This document shows positions 1 through 5,399 of a DNA stretch of 13,303 nucleotides, in pieces. Origin of the DNA: an uncultured Candidatus Saccharibacteria bacterium (GTDB lineage Bacteria; Patescibacteriota; Saccharimonadia; Saccharimonadales; Saccharimonadaceae); contig CALEXY010000010.1 of NCBI GenBank assembly GCA_937924995.1, forward strand, positions 1 through 13,303. The letters run 5' to 3'. The position numbers were made by a program, and so were the translations under genes. Under the pieces are notes generated by a model. That model was not told where the DNA came from. It did no database searches and saw only the letters and a list, made by a program, of their open reading frames with translations. How positions within the stretch are numbered: the stretch's first letter is position 1; each line of letters opens with the position of its first letter.

Positions 1-740
1 TCAACATAATTTCCTATATCCTTATTCTCTACATAAAATACCATTGCGTCAGATCTGTCTGAAAATTGATTAATCTTGAACTCGTATGGCAATTTCACTT
101 CCTTGCAGACATTTACAAATTGATCAGCGATGTCGAACGTGTCCATAGGTTCAGCATTTAAATACAGTCTACCATCCGCATTGATACGTTTTTCTAAACC
201 GAGTTTTTCGTCTCTCGATGAATAATACATCCAGCCCCCTCCGCTATGCCTGTCATATCTTAGGTAATCAAATGCCACATCAAAGCCATCATCATCTCCA
301 CTGAAGCAATCCCTCAATAATTCTGCTTGCGTCGTTGCGTTTTGTCCACTTTTAAGATAGTTGTGTATTTTTTTCAGAGCATTAAAGGTATCGCCACGCC
401 CATATTTTTCAATTGCAGTTTGGGCGTCCATGTCAATGATGTTTTTCTTCCATTCTTCGAAACGTGCGCTCTCAAATCTATCTCTTGCCGGATTCTTGCT
501 TGCTCTTATTTCTGGATACCATCTCTCTGCGCCAGACGTCATAACAGCACCATAAAAGCCTTTTTTCTTACTTAAATCACAGTGTACATATTCAATCACA
601 GCTGAAGCTATCGTATCAAAATTCTCAGATGGTTTCTCAAATTTCGCAGGATCTACAGACTTATCTTTCTCTGAGTATTTGTTTGCCATAGCGGCAACAC
701 TTCCCCATCCAGTCGACGAATTGTTGTTCAGCCGCTCCAT
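1..740 (-). CDS. HopA1-like effector-family protein, C-terminus cut by window edge
   Basis: An open frame runs leftward from ATG 738-740 to the left edge with no stop: 246 codons are visible, so the product is partial at its C-terminus. The start is supported by an AAGGAG Shine-Dalgarno 8 nt upstream (about 749-754). The N-terminal 45 residues are Ser/Asn/Lys-rich, with no signal peptide or membrane segment. Residues 191-246 hold the best clue: RLYLNAEP, then LPYEFKINQ, then DRSDAMVFYVE. This order (R-x-Y-x-N, PF/Y-x-FK, R-x-DA-x-V-x-Y-V) resembles the C-terminal half of the HopA1 effector family, known from Pseudomonas type III effectors and from stand-alone proteins in other bacteria. The match is from memory of the family pattern, not a search, and the function of such homologs outside pathogens is not settled. 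The gene is divergent from the peptidase at 916. The missing C-terminal part could change the call. Confidence 0.45.
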   Translation of the reverse strand, partial: MERLNNNSSTGWGSVAAMANKYSEKDKSVDPAKFEKPSENFDTIASAVIEYVHCDLSKKKGFYGAVMTSGAERWYPEIRASKNPARDRFESARFEEWKKNIIDMDAQTAIEKYGRGDTFNALKKIHNYLKSGQNATTQAELLRDCFSGDDDGFDVAFDYLRYDRHSGGGWMYYSSRDEKLGLEKRINADGRLYLNAEPMDTFDIADQFVNVCKEVKLPYEFKINQFSDRSDAMVFYVENKDIGNYV

Positions 741-903
741 AGCGTCTACTCCTTATTGTCTTTTATTAGTATATCACTATGACATCTCATCTTCTAGAAA
801 TTTGCAATATGGAGTGTACACAGATTAAATATAGTATCGATAGTCTCACGAAGATCGGAAAGGACAATAAGCCTCGTGGCTATTTTAGTACCTCAAAAAG
901 AAG

Positions 904-915
904 TATAATAACTGT
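904..915 (+). promoter_or_regulatory. TATAAT box 6 nt before ATG (predicted leaderless promoter)
   Basis: TATAAT at 904-909 is followed by AACTGT and then the ATG at 916. With the usual distance of about 7 nt from the -10 box to the transcription start, the mRNA would begin at or next to the A of ATG. No Shine-Dalgarno is present and the -35 region (about 881-886) is weak. The same arrangement occurs at three other genes in the window. Confidence 0.6.
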
Positions 916-1563
916 ATGAGCAAAATAAACTTGTTACTTACCGAAGCCAACGGAAACCTTTCTGATAAGAAAAAGACGATTATAGAAGCCACAAAGGCGG
1001 CCGAAGAATACGCCTTCCCGAAACTAAAAATTGACTGGGATATCGATATTCTAGTCACCAATCGAATCCAAATGACTATTCCAGAAAATGGCGCAGGCGG
1101 GTATACTTTTTTCGCCGATTTTATTCAGATTAGTATCGACGACAAAAAAGCTACCGAAAATCTTATTTCAGAAAATATCGTACATGAACTTTGCCATACA
1201 TCCCGATGGGGAAAGAATCCTGAATGGATGAAAACACTTTTTGATAATCTTATTTTTGAAGGACTAGCTTGCGTTCTTGAGACTGAATTTATAAAAAATA
1301 AAGCTGAAAAAAGTTTATTTATTAAAACTATTCTTGAACGTTCCGACGAGCAAAATAAAGAAATATTAGCTCTTATTCATAATAAATTGGATTCTGATAA
1401 TTACAACTACAATGAAATCTTTTTCAATGGTAATGATAAACTTCCACGCTGGTCTGGCTATTCTTTAGGTTATTATCTCGTTAAGAAATATCTTAAGAAA
1501 ACAAATAAAACAATCGAGGAGACCTTTGCTGATAAATACGATGATTTTAAAATTATTTTATAA
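916..1563 (+). CDS. DUF2268-like predicted zinc metallopeptidase
   Basis: A 215-residue protein with a zincin signature. HELCH at residues 90-94 supplies the two His ligands and catalytic Glu of HExxH. FEGLACVLE (114-122) supplies a plausible third ligand, E115, about 20 residues downstream, as in gluzincins. A C-terminal GYSLGYYLVKKY segment matches the GYxxGYxxV helix that I associate with the DUF2268 family of predicted Zn-dependent proteases. There is no signal peptide or transmembrane helix, so it probably acts in the cytosol. The substrate is unknown. The start is set by the TATAAT box 6 nt upstream; no alternative start has a Shine-Dalgarno. The stop is TAA. A 278-nt gap follows, carrying a structured RNA candidate. 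The metallopeptidase fold is well supported; the exact family is likely but unchecked. Confidence 0.75.
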   Translation: MSKINLLLTEANGNLSDKKKTIIEATKAAEEYAFPKLKIDWDIDILVTNRIQMTIPENGAGGYTFFADFIQISIDDKKATENLISENIVHELCHTSRWGKNPEWMKTLFDNLIFEGLACVLETEFIKNKAEKSLFIKTILERSDEQNKEILALIHNKLDSDNYNYNEIFFNGNDKLPRWSGYSLGYYLVKKYLKKTNKTIEETFADKYDDFKIIL

Positions 1564-1603
1564 TTAACCTTAACCGTTAACGCCCAGATTGAGTTTTCTT
1601 CAA

Positions 1604-1700
1604 TATATGATAATATAAAAGCATCGGAGTAAAAAGCTCCAACGTCGGAGATACCACTTCGGTGCTATCTTCATGAGGGCCCGCCAGAAATGGCGGGTTG
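1604..1700 (+). ncRNA. Structured intergenic RNA candidate, three hairpins
   Basis: An AT-rich box (TATGATAATAT, about 1606-1616) precedes a markedly more structured stretch. Hairpin 1 pairs GGAG 1626-1629 with CTCC 1637-1640. Hairpin 2 (1647-1672) pairs GGAGATA with TATCTTC (one G-U), then CAC with GTG across one C-C mismatch, closing on a UUCG tetraloop. Hairpin 3 (1680-1697) is CCCGCCA-GAAA-TGGCGGG. The CTCC at 1637-1640 can instead pair with GGAG 1647-1650, so hairpin 1 could compete with hairpin 2. Hairpin 3 has no proper U-tract, so it is at best a weak terminator. The element could be a small RNA, the 3' end of the peptidase mRNA, or a leader for the gene at 1842; however, that gene has its own promoter further down. 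I do not recognise a known RNA family. Confidence 0.35.
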
Positions 1701-1727
1701 CTCAATTCTGAAATATAACTTGTCTCA

Positions 1728-1744
1728 TCAAGTGCAACACTTGA
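1728..1744. repeat. Palindromic repeat, copy 1 (TCAAGTG-CAA-CACTTGA)
   Basis: A perfect 7-bp inverted repeat around a CAA spacer, lying 21 nt upstream of the -35 box of the gene at 1842. The 15-base core TCAAGTGCAACACTT recurs at 13263-13277, also between genes. It may be an operator, or a remnant of an insertion-sequence end. Confidence 0.55.
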
Positions 1745-1765
1745 GATATTAACTCAGGCCAAAAA

Positions 1766-1794
1766 TTGACACACCATACTCTTCATTGTATAAT
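1766..1794 (+). promoter_or_regulatory. Consensus sigma-70-type promoter for the CHAP-like gene
   Basis: TTGACA 1766-1771 and TATAAT 1789-1794 with a 17-nt spacer, both perfect consensus. Transcription would start near 1801, leaving a leader of about 40 nt with a strong Shine-Dalgarno (AAGGAGGGG, 1829-1837) before ATG 1842. Confidence 0.85.
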
Positions 1795-1841
1795 ATATAT
1801 ATTGGGTATTTTCCCATACAGCATGAAAAAGGAGGGGAATC

Positions 1842-2468
1842 ATGAGCACATTTAATAAGATCAAAGTAGCAAATTTTTTCGCAAGACAATCTTGCGCCGC
1901 CTGGCAGCCTATTCGGATTATTCGCGTAATCTGTCGCCACATCTATCGTTACATCATGGAGCATGGCGCCAAAGAATATCCCTATGCTAATCCAAAATTC
2001 GCTGATTGGCAGGAATCCGACGGTAATTTTTACACCCTAGTTACCGATTCTAGTGGCTTCGTCATTCGGCGTAGTACTAGTTATGTAGCATGGTTAATGA
2101 AAAAACACTGCTGGAGTTCACCAAAATTGCCTAAACCAGGGCCGCGCAAGCCCGGGGAACATCGCTTCGATGCTAAACACTGGGGTGAAATCCTCGAATA
2201 TAACGGTTGGCAAAAAGTTTCAAAAGCCGACTGGCCGTCATACCACGATATACGTATCGGTAGGCACTTTATCGGTATAATTGCCGATGCAGATGAGTTT
2301 GGTCTTCTAGTATGGTTTAAAAACGCTGGGTTTGATCTCACTAGTAGATATGAAACATGGATAGTTTCAACCTATAAGGATTTTAAAGAGCAAAGTTTAG
2401 AAATCTCTTCTGAAAAATCTAGCATCATCTGGTATTGTGAACCCAAAGTAAAAGATACTTATATTTAA
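1842..2468 (+). CDS. CHAP-like domain protein lacking the catalytic cysteine
   Basis: A 208-residue protein. ATG 1842 has AAGGAGGGG just upstream. Residues 1-43 are basic and aromatic without a clear signal peptide. Residues 47-165 follow the layout of a CHAP (amidase/endopeptidase) domain: YPYANPKFADW, then GFVIRRSTSYVAWLMKKH (72-89), AKHWGEILEYNGW (111-123), WPSYHDIRIGRHFIGIIAD (131-149) and LLVWFKN (155-161). In active CHAP enzymes the first motif reads R-x-C-x-SY-x-AW, with Cys as nucleophile. Here the position is Ser (S78). The His of the GHVA-like motif corresponds to H142, and N161 sits where the third polar residue is usual. CHAP enzymes cut peptidoglycan peptide or amide bonds. With Ser, this protein may be inactive, a binder, or a serine variant. 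The CHAP assignment is by motif order from memory. It has its own promoter and a downstream hairpin. Confidence 0.5.
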   Translation: MSTFNKIKVANFFARQSCAAWQPIRIIRVICRHIYRYIMEHGAKEYPYANPKFADWQESDGNFYTLVTDSSGFVIRRSTSYVAWLMKKHCWSSPKLPKPGPRKPGEHRFDAKHWGEILEYNGWQKVSKADWPSYHDIRIGRHFIGIIADADEFGLLVWFKNAGFDLTSRYETWIVSTYKDFKEQSLEISSEKSSIIWYCEPKVKDTYI

Positions 2469-2495
2469 ATCTACGCAAAAATTTGCCACACAACT

Positions 2496-2525
2496 TTCAC
2501 CTCTCGAGAGAGAGGTGAATTTATT
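2496..2525 (+). terminator. Probable intrinsic terminator after the CHAP-like gene
   Basis: TTCACCTCTC (2496-2505) pairs perfectly with GAGAGGTGAA (2510-2519) across a GAGA tetraloop, giving a 10-bp stem followed by TTTATT. The U-tract is short, so termination may be partial, with some read-through into the gene at 2595, which has no convincing promoter of its own. Confidence 0.6.
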
Positions 2526-2594
2526 GCACCTTAAAATTTGAGGAATTTTAACCAAACAGTCACCCGCACACATTACGAAAGGTTAGGTGAATCT

Positions 2595-3188
2595 ATGTTT
2601 ACTGACAAAATTAATCTCGCACTTAAAATTGCCACCAAGGCCCATCAAGGTCAAAATCGCAAGGGAACCGATTTTCCATATATTTCCCACCCTGTCGCCG
2701 TCGGCATGATTATTAGTCAATATACCAACGACGAAGCAACAATTGTCGCTGGGATCCTACACGATATACTTGAAGATGTCAATCCAGCTGTCTATTCTGA
2801 GGCTGACATGCGTCGCGATTTTGGTGATGAAATTACCGACATCGTCAAAGATGTTTCGGAACCTAAAACTGCCGGTCAGCCCAAACTTCCCTGGAAAGAA
2901 CGTAAAGAAAGTTACCTGAAGCGCCTCGGCAATTCCTACTACATTGAGGCCTACATTGTCGCAACCGCCGATAAAATACATAATCTTACTGACATTCTAA
3001 AAGATTACGATCAGTTTGGCGATGAAATTTGGCAGCGTTTCAATGCTTCAAAGCAGGATATCCTGCAATATTATCGTGCCGTTTTTAGTCTAATCAGAAA
3101 CGAACCAGTGCCAATAGAACTTAAGGGTCACCTCGCAAATCTTATAGAGGAGCTAGGAGACATCGTCACAATAAATCCCTACGATTAA
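2595..3188 (+). CDS. RelA/SpoT-type HD domain hydrolase (small alarmone hydrolase-like)
   Basis: A 197-residue protein consisting of one HD domain. Visible motifs are AHQGQNRKGTDFPYISHPVAV (about 16-36, metal ligand H32), GILHDILEDV (53-62, HD pair H56-D57) and ATADKIHNL (123-131, D126). These are the hallmark blocks of the ppGpp hydrolase domain of SpoT/Rel and of stand-alone small alarmone hydrolases (MESH1-like), which remove the 3'-pyrophosphate from (p)ppGpp. No synthetase, TGS or ACT domain is present, and the length fits a single-domain hydrolase. ATG 2595 is chosen because AGGTGA lies 4 nt upstream and the conserved domain begins soon after. A TTG at 2538 would add 19 unconserved residues. 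A strong terminator follows. The fold is secure; the substrate is less so, since related HD proteins act on other nucleotides. Confidence 0.8.
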   Translation: MFTDKINLALKIATKAHQGQNRKGTDFPYISHPVAVGMIISQYTNDEATIVAGILHDILEDVNPAVYSEADMRRDFGDEITDIVKDVSEPKTAGQPKLPWKERKESYLKRLGNSYYIEAYIVATADKIHNLTDILKDYDQFGDEIWQRFNASKQDILQYYRAVFSLIRNEPVPIELKGHLANLIEELGDIVTINPYD

Positions 3189-3202
3189 ATTCCTCACATT
3201 AG

Positions 3203-3233
3203 AATCCCCGGAGTCAATCTTCGGGGATTTTTT
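3203..3233 (+). terminator. Intrinsic terminator of the SpoT-like HD gene
   Basis: AATCCCCG (3203-3210) pairs with CGGGGATT (3222-3229), followed by a T6 run (3228-3233). It sits 15 nt after the stop. Confidence 0.88.
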
Positions 3234-3240
3234 ATCGTAT

Positions 3241-3291
3241 ATAAAAAGGAAGCCCCTGCGGTAGGAGCATTACACCCCGTGCAGAGACTTC
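3241..3291 (-). terminator. Intrinsic terminator of the leftward nuclease gene
   Basis: Read leftward, GAAGTCTCTGC pairs with GCAGGGGCTTC (plus-strand arms 3281-3291 and 3249-3259) as an 11-bp stem with two G-U pairs and a 21-nt loop. It is followed by CCTTTTTAT. With the element at 3203 it forms a back-to-back terminator pair between convergent genes. Confidence 0.75.
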
Positions 3292-3306
3292 GATATTGTT
3301 ATTATA

Positions 3307-3705
3307 TCAAATTAAGGCAGTAATATCAATAATCTGATCTCGTTTATTTATAAGAATCAATCTTTTAAGTCCAGGCAAATCTTTAACCTTACTTTTTATG
3401 GTTCTCAGAATACTTTCATCTGTTAAACCTTTCACTCTAGATGAATCAATAATCACGTTTTGACATTTTTCCAATGCACGTTTCACGTTGCGTATAATCT
3501 TTTTTGGATTATCGGTAATCGGAGATTTAATTTCAAACATCGTCCTGTTTAAATAGATATCCGGCGTTTTTAAATTAGCCTCTGGGATAAACTCAACACG
3601 ATATCCAGCCAACGCTAATATCTTCGCAACCCTCTGCTCGTGCGGCCAAGGATTAGTGTTTGCCGGAATAATGACCATACCACCTTTATAGCTGATATGT
3701 CTCAT
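3307..3705 (-). CDS. Stand-alone PD-(D/E)XK nuclease, CdiA C-terminal toxin-like
   Basis: 132 residues counted from the ATG at 3703-3705. The pattern is HEQRVAKILALAGY (22-35), then KTPDIYL (46-52), then FEIKSP (57-62), followed by a helix (IIRNVKRALEKCQNVIID) and a closing strand KRLILINKRDQIIDI. The D49...E58-x-K60 spacing is the PD-(D/E)XK nuclease core. The overall order resembles the CdiA C-terminal tRNase-type domain found at the ends of contact-dependent inhibition toxins and in some phage proteins. Here it is a free-standing small protein, with no delivery domain and no obvious adjacent immunity gene. A start at 3720 (five residues earlier) is possible, but the TATAAT box at 3712-3717 lies inside those codons. 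That makes the leaderless ATG at 3705 more likely. The nuclease-like core is fairly clear; the toxin role is inference. Confidence 0.6.
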   Translation of the reverse strand: MRHISYKGGMVIIPANTNPWPHEQRVAKILALAGYRVEFIPEANLKTPDIYLNRTMFEIKSPITDNPKKIIRNVKRALEKCQNVIIDSSRVKGLTDESILRTIKSKVKDLPGLKRLILINKRDQIIDITALI

Positions 3706-3711
3706 GCCAAT

Positions 3712-3717
3712 ATTATA
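3712..3717 (-). promoter_or_regulatory. TATAAT box 6 nt before ATG of the nuclease gene (predicted leaderless)
   Basis: Read leftward: TATAAT, then ATTGGC, then ATG at 3705. The spacing equals that at the genes starting at 916 and 7265. A TG dinucleotide directly precedes the box; the -35 is weak and no Shine-Dalgarno exists. Confidence 0.6.
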
Positions 3718-3769
3718 CATCTAATTTTCATAAAAGAAGTAAAGATAAAACCATAACTTAACGCTCACA

Positions 3770-3798
3770 TTGACAAAACACTCTAAAATTGTTATAAT
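3770..3798 (+). promoter_or_regulatory. Consensus promoter of the ADP-ribosylglycohydrolase gene
   Basis: TTGACA 3770-3775, 17-nt spacer, TATAAT 3793-3798. The start near 3805 gives a leader of about 95 nt, longer than for other genes here. It contains an imperfect pairing GTGAA/TTCAC around two TGG-type repeats (about 3823-3859). Confidence 0.85.
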
Positions 3799-3900
3799 AT
3801 ACAAATCTCGGTGCAGAAAAATCGTGAAAAATCTGGTCCAAATTGGCCCAAAATTCACGCAAAAATCCGCATCATCACCCAGAAGATAGGAGGAGATACT

Positions 3901-4932
3901 ATGGCACATTTAGAGAAAAAGGATATAAAGCAAGCAATTCGTTCTGGCCTTATCGGTTTAGCTATTGGCGATGCATTAGGGGTGCCCATTGAGTTTTTAA
4001 ATCGAAATTTCTTAGAGCTCATGCCGGTCACCGAAATGTTATCGGTCGGCACCCATCATCAACCTGCCGGCACTTGGTCTGACGATACGTCTATGACCAT
4101 CTGCCTGATGCAGTCATTAATTGACCAAAAACGCTTCCATTATCACGACATTATGGAGAATTTTGTCAAGTGGTATCTACAAAACGAATTTACCGCTACC
4201 AAACTCACTTTTGATATTGGCGGCACCTGCAAACGCGCGATTGAGAATTATCTCGCTGGCGGACATCCTGTCAAATGTGGCCTGAATCATTACGCCAATA
4301 ACGGCAACGGTTCACTCATGCGCATTTTGTCAGTAGCTTTCGTCTGTCACAACAACCAAATCACCGGTGAAAAACGTTACGAATTAGTGAAAAACATTTC
4401 ATCACTTACCCACGCTCATCCAATTAGTGTGCTGGGTTGCCTGATTTACACTAATTTCGTTTGCCACTTACTCGACGGCGATAATCCCAAGGAAGCTTAT
4501 CGCAAAACTCAATTAGATGATTACAGTATGTTTGAAAAAGAAGAAATTACCCTGTATAGTCGCATTCTGAAAAATCAGATCTATCACTATCCTAAGGGCT
4601 ACATTCCTTCGCGTGCTTACGTGATTGACACTCTGGAAGCCGTACTTTGGTCATTTCTCACCACTGACAACTTCCAAGATGCCGTCCTCACTGCGATTAA
4701 TCTCGGCGACGATACTGACACCATTGGTGCGCTCACTGGTTCGCTCGCTGGCATTCAATACGGGCTCAAAAGTATTCCGGCAAAGTGGGTCACCACCCTG
4801 AAGCGTGGTCGATATCTGGTTAAACTCTGCGATCAATTCGCTGAAACCGAGATTGACACCACGGATATTTCACCAGAATCCACTTCCATTCCACGTATTG
4901 AAACCACCAACCTCAATCGGCTTGGCGCCTAG
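3901..4932 (+). CDS. ADP-ribosylglycohydrolase (DraG/ARH family)
   Basis: 343 residues, covering a full single ARH domain. Conserved blocks are IGLAIGDALGVPIEF (18-32), GTWSDDTSM (57-65), NNGNGSLMRI (133-142), LTHAHP (169-174) and NLGDDTDTIGALTGSLAG (267-284). The paired Asp clusters (D61-D62 and D270, D271, D273) bind the two metal ions in this family. The reaction is hydrolytic removal of ADP-ribose from a modified target such as arginine, or from related ADP-ribosylated substrates. No signal peptide is present, so it acts in the cytosol. ATG 3901 has GGAGGAGA just upstream; an in-frame GTG at 3811 has no Shine-Dalgarno and would add 30 unconserved residues. The gene converges on a leftward operon whose first product looks like an ADP-ribosyltransferase, which suggests but does not prove a functional pairing. 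Family assignment is secure; the target is unknown. Confidence 0.93.
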   Translation: MAHLEKKDIKQAIRSGLIGLAIGDALGVPIEFLNRNFLELMPVTEMLSVGTHHQPAGTWSDDTSMTICLMQSLIDQKRFHYHDIMENFVKWYLQNEFTATKLTFDIGGTCKRAIENYLAGGHPVKCGLNHYANNGNGSLMRILSVAFVCHNNQITGEKRYELVKNISSLTHAHPISVLGCLIYTNFVCHLLDGDNPKEAYRKTQLDDYSMFEKEEITLYSRILKNQIYHYPKGYIPSRAYVIDTLEAVLWSFLTTDNFQDAVLTAINLGDDTDTIGALTGSLAGIQYGLKSIPAKWVTTLKRGRYLVKLCDQFAETEIDTTDISPESTSIPRIETTNLNRLGA

Positions 4933-4949
4933 CTTCACTGTTTTCTCAC

Positions 4950-4983
4950 TAAACTCTCGAATTTTTCGAGAGTTTATTTTTTT
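4950..4983 (+). terminator. Intrinsic terminator of the ADP-ribosylglycohydrolase gene
   Basis: TAAACTCTCGA (4950-4960) pairs perfectly with TCGAGAGTTTA (4966-4976), followed by seven T (4977-4983). It is poor on the other strand, which lacks a T-run after the stem. Confidence 0.9.
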
Positions 4984-5002
4984 CAAAACCCAAATCCCGC
5001 CC

Positions 5003-5395
5003 CTATTTTGCCTCGGCCTTCAAGAACGCCTCAATCATTTCCGCTTCACTTGTAAAATCCTCCCCCAAAACCAACGAATCTTTCACTTCACTATAATATT
5101 TTTCTAGTGTCAACGGCGTGAAATAATATTTTCCACCCCCGTTAGATTCTAATCTTTCAAAAGCCAGACATTCACCCACGCGCCAAACCATTTTTGCTCG
5201 CATAACTCGTTCATGCACACTATCAAACCATTTCACCGAAATAAATTCCTCCCCCTCAGAAAATCGCCGCACTACCTCTAGTCGCATCGCCACTAGCACC
5301 GTTTCGTCAGTCTCGCATTCCACCAGATAAACCGTCCCCGGCAATTTTTCCACGCGTTCACGCCCATTTTTCATAATATTTCTAAAGTTTCTCAT
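5003..5395 (-). CDS. Unassigned 130-residue protein coupled to the ART-like gene
   Basis: I do not recognise a family. ATG 5393-5395 lies 4 nt after the TGA of the upstream 621-residue gene (read leftward: TGA-GGAT-ATG). GAGG and AGGGG overlap the end of that gene, so translation is probably coupled. An earlier in-frame ATG at 5431 would overlap the upstream gene by 32 nt and has no comparable Shine-Dalgarno. The product looks alpha/beta, with strands TVYLVECET, VLVAMRLEVV, FISVKWFDS and AKMVWRV, then a C-terminal helical part (SEAEMIEAFLKAEAK). No signal peptide, membrane helix or catalytic motif is visible. Strict co-expression makes it a candidate partner, chaperone or inhibitor of the upstream protein; that is inference only. 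The coding strand is purine-rich like its neighbour. Confidence 0.75.
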   Translation of the reverse strand: MRNFRNIMKNGRERVEKLPGTVYLVECETDETVLVAMRLEVVRRFSEGEEFISVKWFDSVHERVMRAKMVWRVGECLAFERLESNGGGKYYFTPLTLEKYYSEVKDSLVLGEDFTSEAEMIEAFLKAEAK

Positions 5396-5399
5396 ATCC

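Noticed and set aside
2538..2594. TTG start for the SpoT-like HD protein
   Set aside because: No Shine-Dalgarno and 19 residues before the conserved domain; ATG 2595 with AGGTGA fits better.
3811..3900. GTG start extending the ADP-ribosylglycohydrolase by 30 residues
   Set aside because: It lies only about 6 nt after the predicted transcription start, has no Shine-Dalgarno, and the added residues match nothing; ATG 3901 has GGAGGAGA.
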